Source: Manis javanica (taxonomy: Eukaryota > Chordata > Mammalia > Pholidota > Manidae). From it: 64,000 bases of DNA. This document shows positions 35,288 to 46,797 of the stretch, in pieces. The stretch's first letter is position 1, and the number at the start of each line of letters is the position of its first letter. The notes beneath the pieces were generated by a model. It was given only the letters and a program-made list of their open reading frames with translations, was not told where the DNA came from and ran no database searches. Made by a program: the position numbers and the translations under genes. The stretch covers positions 88,956,001-89,020,000 of the forward strand of contig NC_133157.1 of assembly GCF_040802235.1 (NCBI RefSeq), written 5' to 3'.

Positions 35288-35590
35288 CATATCATGAAAC
35301 AGAAATTCATTTCAATTAAAATCCAAATAAAATTTAGTTGGAATAGATAAGCCGAATCTCAAGTTACATGCAAAAGAAAGTGTATGCTCTGAAATGTTTG
35401 GAGAAAACACCAGATAGGAAGGAACTATTTAACAAAGAACTAATACGTGGAATATATAAAGAATGCCTGTAAAGCCATGAGAACAATGTAAACAATGAAA
35501 CAGAAAAATGGGCAAAATAAATAGGTGGTTCACAGCAACGCAGTATAGGTGGATAATAAAGAAATAAAAATGTTCAATTTCAGAGCAAAT
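35288..35590 (+). mobile_element. L1 LINE ORF2 fragment (later part)
   Basis: 'tttcaattaaaatccaaata', 'gaatagataagccgaatctc', 'aacaatgaaacagaaaaatg' and 'ggcaaaataaataggtgg' match the C-terminal half of ORF2 in forward orientation. The intervening ORF2 portion is missing relative to the piece ending at 35187. Confidence 0.6.
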
Positions 35591-36908
35591 TCAATGAGTC
35601 TTTTGGAGGGTTTTTTTTGGCTGTTGGTTTGGAAACAGGCCCAATTTTCATCAAAAGGAGAAATTGTTCAATAAATTGTATTCCATCCACTTAAGGAAAG
35701 AGATGTGTACATACATATTCTGAGCCCCAAGCCACATGGTGAAGTGAGGGAAGCAGGCAGAAGGTTGCAGAGAAAGTCCATGCATCTCTCCATGCCAGTG
35801 CCCAGAACAGATGTGCTTGGCTGTTAGCTGCGGTCCGGGGCGGGGTGGATGGGGCTGGCCAGGCAAGGGGCCTTGTAAATTTGCTCCGGATGCTAATATA
35901 TTACTTGAATCTTGGGCACGAGGATCTATTCATAAATTATTGTTTTCTAAGTGCCCTAGCCAAAATTCTATGCCTTCTAGAACATGAAAAATATCCTGCT
36001 TTTGTTGTTCATTTAGAGTTGTTCAGTATCAAATATAGATGTTTCTTTCTGAAGCATATCCAAGAACTATTCAGCTATCAAATTTAGCATTCTGGCTCCA
36101 CAGATAAATAAAAATGCTATATTAAGTTCCCAGTGCTAAGTAGGTGGCCAAACCACTGAAATGACATCTTTAGTTTTTCAACAAACTAAATATGCCTAAG
36201 GCACATTACCTGAATGCTTCTTCCAAAACAAAAGCATCAAGTTATCAACCACGGAACTGACTTTCCTGGAATGGCAGTTTGCATTCCGTCAGGTAGGAGC
36301 CTGGAGGTCCAGGCCCTTCCCCCGTCGAGCCACATGCTGGGAAATCATCCTGCCCGGTTCATCACTTCCACTCTGGTGGCGGGAAGACTTGACTCACCTC
36401 CTCTAAGGGCTTATCAAACATCAATAAGATGCACTTGAAACAAAGACTTGATCCAACATTGATACCCATTTTAACAACTTGTTTCTTTTTTCTCCACTTC
36501 TAATTTTAGAAAGGAATGAAACTGGATTTGAATGAGCATTTATGAATTTCCTGGCCACTTTAAGTCTTTAAATATTCAACACTTTCTCTGCAAAGAGAAA
36601 AGAGACACTGTAGTACTATGGAAATTCACAGCTCTGAGTAGACCCAAATCAGTGACTTTTTATATGTAATGGGTGCCAGACTCCAACGTGAAAATCTCCA
36701 GCAGCTTTATCTTCAAGCAAGTTGAATCCAGTCGCTTCCTGACTAGTCTTACCCCCCAGACCAGAAGCTTTTGAGGAGAAACTGGCTTTCCACTTGCCCA
36801 AGGGGGTTCCTGCAGGCTGCGGGGAACTGCTTCCCTCCTCTCCTGTCTGTCAAGAGACCCAGAAAAAATGGCGCAGGAGACCCATAAAGAAGGCCAGGCC
36901 CACAGCAC
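35591..36908. other. Unique sequence, nothing recognised
   Basis: Mixed composition. No repeat or gene is recognised. Confidence 0.4.
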
Positions 36909-37010
36909 GTCACCTTGAAGCAGCAGGAGAGCCTGTGTGCTTTGAGGTCACACCTCTCTTTTGTTCCGTGTTTCACCAAATAAACCTGGAATGTTGTTAA
37001 CATATCAAGT
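36909..37010 (+). repeat. Unclassified repeat, copy B
   Basis: Counterpart of 35188-35287, with a cleaner poly(A) signal in CACCAAATAAACCTGG and the same AACATATCAA end. The upstream part has no match in copy A. It could be the 3' end of an LTR or LINE. Confidence 0.55.
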
Positions 37011-40000
37011 TAGACTTCCACTGTTTGTCTTTAAGCCATGAAAACACAAAACAGTATTTCTTTGTTGCTCAATTCATTTTAAATTTGATGCTTCCTCCCA
37101 TTCACCCACCCCCAGTCAAACCAAGAAATGCCTGGCATGGTCCCTAGAGATTGAATTGCCCTTTTCGCAGGCTGAGAGGTTAAAAAGAAGGCAGAGAGAC
37201 ACCACAGAGCCTTCCTGAGGGGCTGGTGTTGAAAAAACATGTTTAAATGTGTGAAAAATCCTTAAAAGTAAGTGCTCCTGAGTTCAGTCCTATGGGACAG
37301 GGTGAGCAGCTAGGCTGGGTGCCGTGAGGTCTCAGGGTGCTGATTCGCTCCCGGGCTGGCCCAAATGGTCCAGCCTCCCCGCTCCAGTGTCCCTCTCCCC
37401 ACTCCTTTCCTAGCAGAGGGGGCCCCGGAAACTAACTGCTCTCTCCCAAATGGAATCCACTTCTCTGAGCTAAGCTGCATTCCGTAGTTTTATGGTGACA
37501 CTGAGCACTTTATTTCCACTTAAAGGGTTGCCTGTCTCATTTAGTGTCCCTCCCCAGGAGCTTAGCCTCAGTTAAAGACTGACTTTCCCCCACATCAGAG
37601 TCACTCAGAGCCTACATCTCTCCAGCCTGCATCTGCCCATCTCCTCGACCAGCGGGTCTCTCCTCGCCCTGCTCTCTCAGACCCTCCTGGTTGGTTCTAA
37701 GGTCTGAAGGACAGTCCTGACAAGTGATTTGTTTCCATTCAGGCACGCCTGCCTCCAGCCAGCATGACCATTCTGTACTTGGGGCTTTACGACTGGCACG
37801 TCTCAACATTCCTAAAATTCCAGAGAGGATCTCAAAATAGAATAAGAAATGAGAATTTAAATTAGAAGCAACAGCCCTTGCAGGGGCTGCCAGCTTTGGG
37901 TTACAGGGCCCTGCATCCCCTCCCAGAGCAGGGTCCCTGTTTTCCACATAGAGCCCCATGCAGAAGCCACCTCCACTTGGACTGGCCTGTTTTAAAGGGA
38001 AGCAGTGCCCAGCGGCTGAGGTTGGCACAAGGGGCCCCACGCCTTCAGGGGAGTGAGGACACAGAGCAAAGGCTCAGCGACCTCTGTGTCAGCCACGGAG
38101 TGGGCGGAGAGCAGATGCAGGAGGAACGTAAGCTAGGTTGATGATTTGCCTTCTTGTCTTGGGTCTGAGGTGTTGTAGGTGGATTCCGGATGGGCGGCAC
38201 CTTTCCTCCTGCGAGGGGAGCATAAAACTTCATTTCCACTGTGGCCAGTGACACAGAGCAGCAGGTGGCCGAGCGTGGCCCTATCAAAGGCTATCTTCGG
38301 GGCAAGACTGGTGGCCACTGTCCTCTGGGAGGTGACATCTCCCCATCCCGACATCTCCTGCAACTGATGCTTTGAGATTCAGTCTCTCCTGGCAAAACTC
38401 AGGATTTACGCCAGCCTGAGTCTCCTTGCATCCGCTCCTTTCAAACTCTGGACCAACTGTGAGTGACATTCAGTTTCTGGAGGCAGGTGTTGCGGTGCAG
38501 TGCCCGGCCCTCCCTAGCAGAGCCCTTTGCTAGCACACAGCGGGAAGCTGCGGCTGGCAGGAAGAAACGCATCACACTCACTGTGCAAACAATGTAGGTA
38601 GGGAAATGTGTTTCGGTTGTAGCACACTAGGATTCACACTGCTCAGGTAACTCTTATCAGATAGAAGAGGTTGCACTTTTCTTTGTGTTAAAAACTTCTG
38701 CTATTGGATGTGCACTGAAATACCTGGGTCATTGCCAGTGGGTTTGGGCTTAGGGAGCCATTTGGGTTCAAGGTGCCCAGGAAGGTCACCATCTCTTTCC
38801 CTCCACATGGCCCTGTAGTTTTCAGTGCTGATGTGGACTCAAGTCTAAGGACTTTGTTAACTCTGTAAACTCGAATTTCCTCAGCATAACGCAGGTAACA
38901 CGGCAATCCCCATTGTGCAGAGTTCAGAAAATGAACATACTCAGCTCGCAGCTTGACAGTGAATCTTCAACAATTGTATTATGGTCTTTACTACTGATGT
39001 GAACTGCTTCACTTAGCGATTTGGAGTTTTGCATTTTTCTTTGCCGGAAAAGTTGGACCATTGCTTTATCAAAGTCTTCCCTGAGATGCCCTGCTGATGT
39101 CTACAGTGACTCCCTTTTTTCCAGAGAGGCAGCTCTTCAGTTCTTCACCCTCTCTGTCTTCCCAGGAGGTCACAGATGCTCCACAGTTAATGATTTTTAA
39201 ATCAGGGACAGTATTTAGGGAGTCTCCTTTAGCTTGTGGTCAATGAATACTGCAAAGAAAACCAATGAAAGAAGGATTTTCTGGACAGGAGGTAAGCCCA
39301 GTGGCTGGAGTATGTGCCCAGAGCTGCAGGACTCCCATCCAGAGGCCAGCCTGCCACTGAGCTTGGCAGGGGACAGCCTGTTCATGTCTTGTCCACTGTG
39401 GTGACTCTCACCTCCCAGGAGTGGTGCTGTGGACAGAAGATGGCAGCCACCACACTCAGGGGTGTGGGTGTGCTTTACTCTTCAGAAGGCCGCCAGTATC
39501 CTCCAAGTCACCACTTGTGGTTGTCCCTGGCTCCCGTCATTCCTCCTGAATGAATGGCCTGTTGGATGGGAAAGGTAGATGGTGTCAGAGCCAGCCCCAG
39601 TCCCGTCATGGCTTCTCATGGTGGTGGCCATATATCCGCACGTACGTGCTGGCCAGCTGCATTTAACAGAACATCTGTGTAGGCTCGTTTATGTTTGAGT
39701 CTCTGTGTGTGTATGTCATGCAGCCTTCTTGGCCTCTGTGGATGTGTTTTGTGTATTTAGACCTTTCACTTACCATGTTCCATGCCTGGCGGATGTGGTT
39801 TAAATTCTTAAAGTGTTTGAGTGAGCCTAGGGCATCCAATTGTCTTTCTCTTCTCTTGCATTCCTAACTAGGTGGGGGACAGGGAGGCTGAGTGATAATT
39901 TTTTGAGCTTTTTGAAAATAAGTCATTTCTAAGCTAGGAGCCAGCAGGAGAGTTGCCAGTGTAAACAACAGTTAGGGGGACAAGGAGCACCAGGACTGGG

Positions 40001-40310
40001 AGGAGGACCAGAGAACTAGCCCCCCCACCCCCGATGCTGCAAGTATGTGTCCTCTGCTGAAACCTGGCCCAAGCAAGGAAGCGTGGCCCAAGATGATGGG
40101 TGGACTCGGACACCCCGGGCAGCCCTTCCCACAGTTGGTGTTGGAACTGCAGGTTGTCACTATGAGAGGAAGACCTGTGTTCTTTCTAGCCCTCAGGCCA
40201 GTTGTGTCTGCAGAGGACTGCGATGGTGAGCTGCTCTCTCCGATCTGCTGGAAAGGGAAATGCCTGGTGTGACTTGGCTTTAACGCTGCCCAGGGCCTGA
40301 ATTACCCACA
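37011..40310. other. Unique sequence; weak MIR near 38855
   Basis: About 3.3 kb without a gene that I recognise. 'gaatttcctcagcataacgc' at about 38872 resembles the MIR phrase 'cagtttcctcatctgtaaa', but only weakly. Confidence 0.4.
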
Positions 40311-40414
40311 TTATCAGGACACCAAGCCATCCCCTCCCTGTGCATCTGCTGGTGCTGGTTCCGCTGCTGGGGCCCCTCGGCCCCACACCAGGCTTCCTGC
40401 TGCCTTTCAGAGGT
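40311..40414. repeat. Inverted repeat, left arm (104 bp)
   Basis: The reverse complement aligns without gaps to 40689-40792 with 16 mismatches in 104 positions by eye (about 85%). The outer end TTATCAGGAC and inner end AGAGGT pair exactly with the right arm. I recognise no known element. Confidence 0.85.
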
Positions 40415-40688
40415 AAGCTGGGTAACTCAGGCCCTGTGGAAGCCATGACCTTTTGTGTCACAGAGCTAATTGTTGCTGCAGAATCTGGGTTCTCCTGAGA
40501 AAGATGCCAGTGAAGCCAGAGTTCTTCACTTCATTTTAGCCCATTAAATGGTGTTCTTATTACAAACTGGAGGGAAGAGGGAAGCAGGGATTGCATCTGA
40601 GGAGCTGCAGCAGGCTTCGAACAGGATCAGGTTGGTCAGAAGACAAAGGTGGGCAGGTCTGGCTTTCCCTGGGGAGGAGCCTGGCGGG
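40415..40688. other. Spacer between inverted-repeat arms
   Basis: 274 bp of unique sequence with no recognised gene, which would form the loop of a hairpin. Confidence 0.6.
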
Positions 40689-40792
40689 ACCTCTGAAAGG
40701 CAGCAGGGAGCCTGGCATGGGGCTGAGGGGCCCTGGCAGTGGAGCCAGTGCCCGTGGATGCACACGGAGGGGACGGCTTGGCGTCCTGATAA
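40689..40792. repeat. Inverted repeat, right arm (104 bp)
   Basis: Partner of 40311-40414. It starts ACCTCTGAAAGGCAGCAGG and ends GTCCTGATAA. Fourteen of the 16 differences from the left arm are transitions. Confidence 0.85.
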
Positions 40793-40839
40793 GCTGAGCA
40801 GTGTGGCCTAAAGAATATTATGTGAACCTCGCATAACTT

Positions 40840-41100
40840 CACAGTTTCTCAGTAGCCATGTTAAAGAAGAAACAAATGAAATTAATTTTAACAGTACATT
40901 TAACCCAGTGTGTACAAACTGCTGTCATTTCATCATGTCATCAGTGTGGAAGGTCATGTGTGAGACGTTTTACATTCCTTCCCTACTAAGTCCTCCAAAT
41001 CCACATGGACTTTACCCTCAGAGCACGTCCCAGTTCTGAGCAGCCACGTTTCCAGGGCAGAGCCCCGTGGGGCTGGTGGCTGCATGTGGACTGTGCAGGC
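40840..41100 (+). mobile_element. hAT-type MER element (MER3/MER33-like)
   Basis: 'ctcagtagccatgttaaaga', 'aaatgaaattaattttaaca', 'gctgtcatttcatcatgtca', 'gagacgttttacattccttc', 'tactaagtcctccaaatcca' and 'gagcagccacgtttccaggg' follow the same consensus as the element split at 30504-31266. Confidence 0.75.
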
Positions 41101-44100
41101 TGCATAGGGTCCTGTTCCAGCCATGGGCATTACTGCTAATCAATCATCCATGTCCCCTGGGGGACAGACACACAGACAGGCAAATGCCCACGTGCAGTGA
41201 GCACTGACGGCCTAGGTCTGGGATGAGTCCGTGGCTTCACGGCGCTCCCAGCCCACTGGGCTCCATCAGGACGTGCCCCTCAGCACTGTCACACACCTGC
41301 TGGGCGGGGGCCCGGCCAGGCCCGTGCGGCCCCTCCTGAAGACACCCACTCATCCTTCCAACGCTGACCAGGGTCACCTCTGGGCACACCTGCTCTGCCA
41401 CCTCCCTGGGGGCAGTCATGTCTTCCAGGAATGGCTGTCACATCATATCCACCCAGTGCTCCTCTGTAATATGATGCTGACACCCCTCTGGAGGGCTGGA
41501 GGGTGTCTGTTTCCTTGGAATTTAGGTCAACCTCAGTGACTGGCCAGCAACAGAGACCCTGGGAGAGACTCTGCTGTTCCTGAGGGGAGACCACAGAAAG
41601 CGCGGTGGCCTCTGCTGCTTGTCACCTGGATGCCTGCTTGCAGAGTCTAGCCACCAGGCTGTGAGGGTGCCCAGGCTGCATGAAGAGGCCACACACAGTG
41701 GAGGGCCAAGCACACCAGCGGTAACCATGGACAGCTGTGTGAGGGACACTTGGATGTGAGTACAGCCTCCACTGCCTGCCAAGTGGCTCCCACCACACAC
41801 GGCCCACCTGGAGAGCAGTCCACCCAGGACCCTGTGAGAGGCTAGAAGGCCGCTGGTATCATGAGTACATCAGCCATGCTTTAGGCCACTAGACATGGGG
41901 TGCTGTCCCCTAGATATAGAGGACTGAAGACTCCCCTTCCTTTTGCCCCCCATCTTCAGGAGGGGCAGCTGCTGCCCTAGCTTGGAAATGTGGGTCGGGA
42001 GCAGCAGCTCCGTGTCTGACACCTGGCCCAGCCCTGGAGGCCTTGGTGCCCGTCTGCCATGTGAGTGAGTGTGGTGAGAGCACATATGCTTGATCTCTGG
42101 TCAGTTCTTCCTGTGCCCGACGCAGAGAGGAAACAGGCTTGGACTGGCTGAGGTGAGTGGCACAAGCCACACAGCCCCACCCGGCAGGAACATGTCCCCC
42201 AACCGGTGGCCGTAGGTGGGCTCTGCGCACAGGCCTGTGGGGCTGGCAGGGTCCACGGGGGCTTGACCTGTCAGTGCTGAATGACAGTGCCTCAGTCCCT
42301 GGCCCCCTGTGCCCTGGGCTGAAGACACCCAGGGTGTTTGTGGCACCCTGGGGCCAGTGCCCAGGTCTCCTAGGTCTGAGCGGGCAGGGGGTTCTCCTCC
42401 CCGTGAATGCAGAGCTGCGTTCCTGCAAGGAGGCAGCTCCTTGGGGCCTAGCCCACGGCCTGGGTCTGCACTGTGGCGCCCACTGCCCCTGATTTCCGGG
42501 CCCCAGCATCGCCTGCCTTTTGCAGACTTCCCGCTGTGGACGACTCTCTCTTTAGGGGTTCAGCCAACCTGCTTCAGTTGTGTCTTTGCAGGCAGCACAT
42601 GAACATGCTCTCCATTCACCCCACGTGCCCCTGCACCAGTCTGACTTCTCTGGATGGCTGCCTCTGTTTCTGTGGGCCTTCTCTGGCAGGACTGCTGGGC
42701 ACATCAGTGCCCAGGCTGGTGAGGACTCCATGTCCTAAAAGGCAGTGATGATATGCAGCGCTTCTCTCCTGGCCTCACTGCAGGCCCCTCACTGCAGACC
42801 CCAGGCCCCAGGCCCCTCGCTCTCACTGCAGGCCCCTCACTGCAGGCCCTTCACTGCAGACCACACTTCTTCCTGCAGCTTCCAGGCTGCATTCCCTTGG
42901 TCTCTCTCTGGCATCTGGCTCATCAGCCTCCTTCCCACTTCCTGTCCTGGGAGTGCTGTTGGAGCCGTGTCTGCTTCCAGCTTCCCTCAGAAATACACAG
43001 TGAGACGAGGACCGGAGAGCAAGTCATCATGTGAGAGGTGATTCTAGAACTAGCCCCCCAGAGGAGTGAGGAAGACCATGTGGGAGGGAAATAGGTGGCG
43101 GCCCCCAAGCCACACTGTGGCGTCTGGACGCCCACCCTTCTTGGAGGAGCAAACCCAACCAAGAGCGGGCACTTAGGGTCGTCCTGCCTGGGATGGAGAG
43201 GCGGGCATGTTGGACCACCAGCTTCTGCCTGGCTTGGGCCCCGAGCGTGCCGCCTGGAGTGACGCACAGTGGCCGCGGGCATGAGCTGGCTGACATGGCA
43301 GGGTCAGCAGGTACGGCCCGGGGACTGATACAACCTGCAGACCTTGGAGTGTTGTGCCGCCTCCTCAAGTAAAATCAGGCTGTGACAACAGCCGCAGGGA
43401 GCACAGTCCGTGAAATGCCTGGGAAATTCTGTGCCGGCCCCTCAGAACTGGTGCTGTCCGGCCACAGGTACCCTTCACACCAGGCTGCTCACCATGGTTT
43501 GTTTGGTTATTGGACTTGGGCCTGTTCTGCTCTGCCAACTCCCTTAGAAGACTGCTTTTTCTCACTGTATTACCAGAAACGAGAAGCATCCTTGGTGCTC
43601 AGCAGCTGTGTACTGACTGAATAAATAAACCATTCATCATACTTAATATGAAAAATAAGCTGTCCATGGAGGCAGTGATTTAATTAGGAAAATAGGCATG
43701 TTCCTAGAGGTTTTAGCAGGAATATATGATTATTTTGGACCAGTTATTGACTTAAGAAAAGCAAAAACATTTGTGTGCATTGTGTAAGGGGCTCGGAGGA
43801 TGGTAACTGCTGTAACGCAGGCAGAGGGCCTGGTTTCAGGGCCCGTGACCGGGGCTGCCCCGCAGGGCTCATGCTTGGCGGCATCCTGGCCTCTGTTCTG
43901 TTCTGTTGTGTTCTGTTGCTCTCATCTTGAAATTCTTTATACTTTCTGAACAACAGGCCCATTTTGTTCCTGGCCATGCCAATCAGACAGCTAACCCTGA
44001 GGGTGACACAGGGTACCGTTCCTGACCAGATGCCCAAGCCCAGCATTTTAGTCGTTATGCAACTTCTCTGGAGGGGTGGCCACAGGGCCCTCTGAACATG

Positions 44101-44324
44101 GCCTGGATGTTGTGTAGGGCCAAGTTCTTGCTCACACGTGTGACCACTGGGTGGCCAGGGTTAGTGTTTCTACTGCTCTGCAGGCTGGTGATCCAGGTTC
44201 CAGCCCTGCAGTCAGTGTTAGGCCTGCAGCTTCGGTTCTGATGCAGCAGCTATGGTTTCTTGTGGCCAGAGGCCGAGCTGTGCCCAGTTCTGTTATGATG
44301 ATCTTTCCTAAGCCAAGTGTTTTT
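41101..44324. other. GC-rich unique sequence without a recognised gene
   Basis: Overlapping open frames up to 199 codons occur on both strands, as expected from low stop density. None has a recognisable domain. A short tandem repeat is listed at 42774. Confidence 0.4.
42774..42862. repeat. Short CTCACTGCAGGCCC tandem repeat
   Basis: CACTGCAGRCCC-type units of about 12 to 17 bp recur five times with spacing variation, including CCCCAGGCCCCAGGCCCC. Confidence 0.75.
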
Positions 44325-44455
44325 AAAACCCCAAATTCACAAGAACCTCCAGGAGAGCTTTGGAAATGCAGTCTCCCAGGCTTCACTTCCAGAAGCTCAG
44401 ATGGGGATCTGGTGGTTCCAGGAGATTTACTTTTTAATAAGGTCTTTGGATCTGT
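44325..44455 (+). mobile_element. MER5A-like hAT remnant
   Basis: 'attcacaagaacctccagga', 'gagctttggaaatgcagtct', 'cccaggcttcacttccagaa' and 'gctcagatggggatctgg' resemble the order 'cagaatcacctggagggct...cagattgctgggcccc...' of MER5A. Confidence 0.5.
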
Positions 44456-44489
44456 CAAGGACCAAGCCATGAGGGGTACTCAGCTATAG

Positions 44490-44688
44490 TTTTCCTCTAA
44501 TATTTTATTATTAAAAATTTCAAACATACAGAAAAGTTAAAAGAATTGTACAGGGACCATGAATATCCTTAGCACCCAGAATATGCAATGAACATTTTGC
44601 TATATCTGCTTTATCACATGTCAATCCATACATCCATCTATCCACCATTTATACACACATCCATCCACCATCCGTCTCTCCATCCATC
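44490..44688 (-). mobile_element. L1 3' UTR fragment ending in an (ATCC)n microsatellite
   Basis: 'atttcaaacatacagaaaag', 'aaaagaattgtacaggg' and 'aacattttgctatatctgct' with 'ttatcacatg' are the reverse of an L1M 3' UTR. Its natural CTATCCATCCATC stretch has grown into a tetranucleotide repeat from about 44631. Confidence 0.85.
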
Positions 44689-44693
44689 CATCT

Positions 44694-44993
44694 TGTGGGG
44701 AAGTTGGTGTTCCTACAGCCAGGATCCCCACTGAACTTAAACCACCTGATGATGTAACTGGCCTGTTGCTAGGCTACCACTTGCACATCTTTCGGCAATA
44801 AGCTATTATTGTGCTATATAGAGAGCTTGGCCCTGTGCTCTGGGCGGAGGCAGAGATGCTAGTGCTTGACCTACCGCCAGAGAACAAGCCGGGTAATAAA
44901 CCCTTTCACCCCAAAGAACATTTGCTGTCATTTCCTTTGGTCACATTGAATCCATAGCGAACTTGCCCGGGGCTGAAACCCACTGGCAAGACA
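44694..44993 (+). mobile_element. Solo LTR, 300 bp, with 5-bp target duplication
   Basis: It starts TGTGGGGAAG and ends GGCAAGACA, with TG...CA termini. CATCT stands immediately before it (44689-44693) and after it (44994-44998). It holds a TATA-like TATATA at 44815 and a poly(A) signal AATAAA at 44895-44900, so orientation is forward. No internal proviral sequence is present, consistent with recombination between two LTRs. Some CATCT match is expected because the target is itself CATC-rich. Confidence 0.85.
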
Positions 44994-44998
44994 CATCT

Positions 44999-45065
44999 CT
45001 TCATCTGTCCATCCATCCATCTATCCATCCTTCCATCTGTCTTGATGTAGGCTTCAGTATACTCC
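44999..45065 (-). mobile_element. L1 3' UTR continuation and (ATCC)n
   Basis: 'catctgtccatccatccatc' continues the tetranucleotide repeat interrupted by the LTR, and 'tgatgtaggcttcagtatac' resembles the next part of the L1 3' UTR (tgatgcatttcaaagta, cagtacac). Confidence 0.65.
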
Positions 45066-46797
45066 ATCCCCTTTATACCCTTCCTTCTCAGATCTTTGAT
45101 TTTCTGTGAACAAGCAAAAGGTGTCCAGGCAACAAATGTCTGTGAAGTCATAAGAAGCCACAACACCAAGCTCACAGACTGATCCTCCCTCTCTCCAGCC
45201 CATTGCATCCAGGTGGGGAGTGATTTGCTTATTTGACTGTCTGACTCTCCTTGTCAGTCTCTGATGTAAGTTTCTTTTTCTGTTCATTTATCACAAATAC
45301 TTCCAATTCATATATAAGTAAATATAGAAAGAAACAAATGTGGAAACATACACATACTGTAAAAACAATCTCATTGTTTTAGAGTATTCTGCCTCATTCT
45401 CTGTGTTGCTCTTATTCCTGGTTTCCTAAGTGGAGTTTTTCTGAGATACAGATATACTTGCTCTACTTTGTGCTTATGCGCAGTGGGTAGCTCTTGGTGT
45501 GCTTTCAGAGCTGTCATATTTGCAAAGGGCTGTGCCAGCTGCCCAGTTCTGGAACTCCAGAACTCATTGCCCAGTGACATTTCAGAAACGCAGGAAGAAT
45601 GTAGGTCACCTGAGAGTTTGAGGGTGATGTGAGGCTTGACAACCTGATGCTTGGAGACAACCCGTTTGTACTCTGAAAGCTTTTATGAGGATGTGGTGTA
45701 ATTTAATCAAGCTAAAAAAGTTCATTACCAGTAAGGTTTGTGGAAGGACTGCTCATGGGCAGGTGAGATGTAGCCTCATTAGGAAAGAAAAGCAAGGAAT
45801 TGTGGCAAAACAAAACAAAACACTAAACCCAAGGCGAGCATCAGTTCTTGCATTTTCTAGGGGATCTCAGGGTCCTGTCAACAGAGGGGGTGGGGGCTTG
45901 TCCTGACCTGTGGCCCTGTCCACACCCCTCTGTCTATTCCCCCCATGTCAGCCCATGACATAGGGGCAAGTGGATGTGGCCTCTGGTTCAAACATCAGCA
46001 CCCCTTTACAAACATGGAAACTGATGTGCCTGTTAGCACACAAATCCTGCTTTGGCCTGACAGTCAAGAGAAGCAAAGACTCCCAGCAGAATGTAATTTA
46101 ATACTTGATTAATAACTTTATAAAAAGCAACACTGAAACCCTGCATTTGAGCTATGAAAAACTATAGACACTTACATATCTACATTTATTCAGATCATTG
46201 GAGCCTGAATAAATATACATACATTACAATCTCAGAGAACATTAAATTATATTTAAAAATTAAGCATTTCAGGGATATATATTTTATAAGCCATATTTTA
46301 CTTTTTCTTCCCTTCATAAAAATAGTTTCCTGAAAACAATTTGACCTTATCTTAATGATTTAAATCATTTCCCAGGAGAGACACCAGGTGAACTCCAAAT
46401 CCCCAGGGCTCAGGGGCCCTGGAAAACTCATAGAAGCGATTCATCAGAGAATTCTTAGAGGCTGGCCCTGCTTTCCAGGGGGCTTTCCCCCAACTCCCAC
46501 CCCACACACCTCAAGCACAGAACACCCTGATAGCAAACCCAGAATTCCATGGACGACATGGACAACAAAACCCACCGTGACAAGATATCCCCGTAAGTCC
46601 CCAAAATAAGTGGGTGGTGAAAAGCCACCAACAGGCAGAGCCCATAATATTGACATCTTTCTGGTGGAATAAGGAGGAGAGTGGGATGGATCTAAAGATC
46701 CAAGACAGAATCCCAAAGAGTCTAATGAGTATTGACAGGGAAGGGTAAAGCCAATTGAGAAGAGCAACTGAATCACATTGACTGAGTTGGTGGGCCA
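45066..46797. other. Unique sequence, AT-rich part at 46090-46370
   Basis: No repeat family or gene is recognised. 46090-46370 is AT-rich and free of recognisable elements. Confidence 0.4.

Noticed and set aside
40311..40792. Inverted repeat as a known DNA transposon
   Set aside because: No target-site duplication is visible next to TTATCAGGAC or GTCCTGATAA and I recognise no family with these ends; left unassigned.
41910..42509. 199-codon reverse open frame
   Set aside because: GC-rich stretch with overlapping frames in several phases; arginine/proline-rich, no domain.
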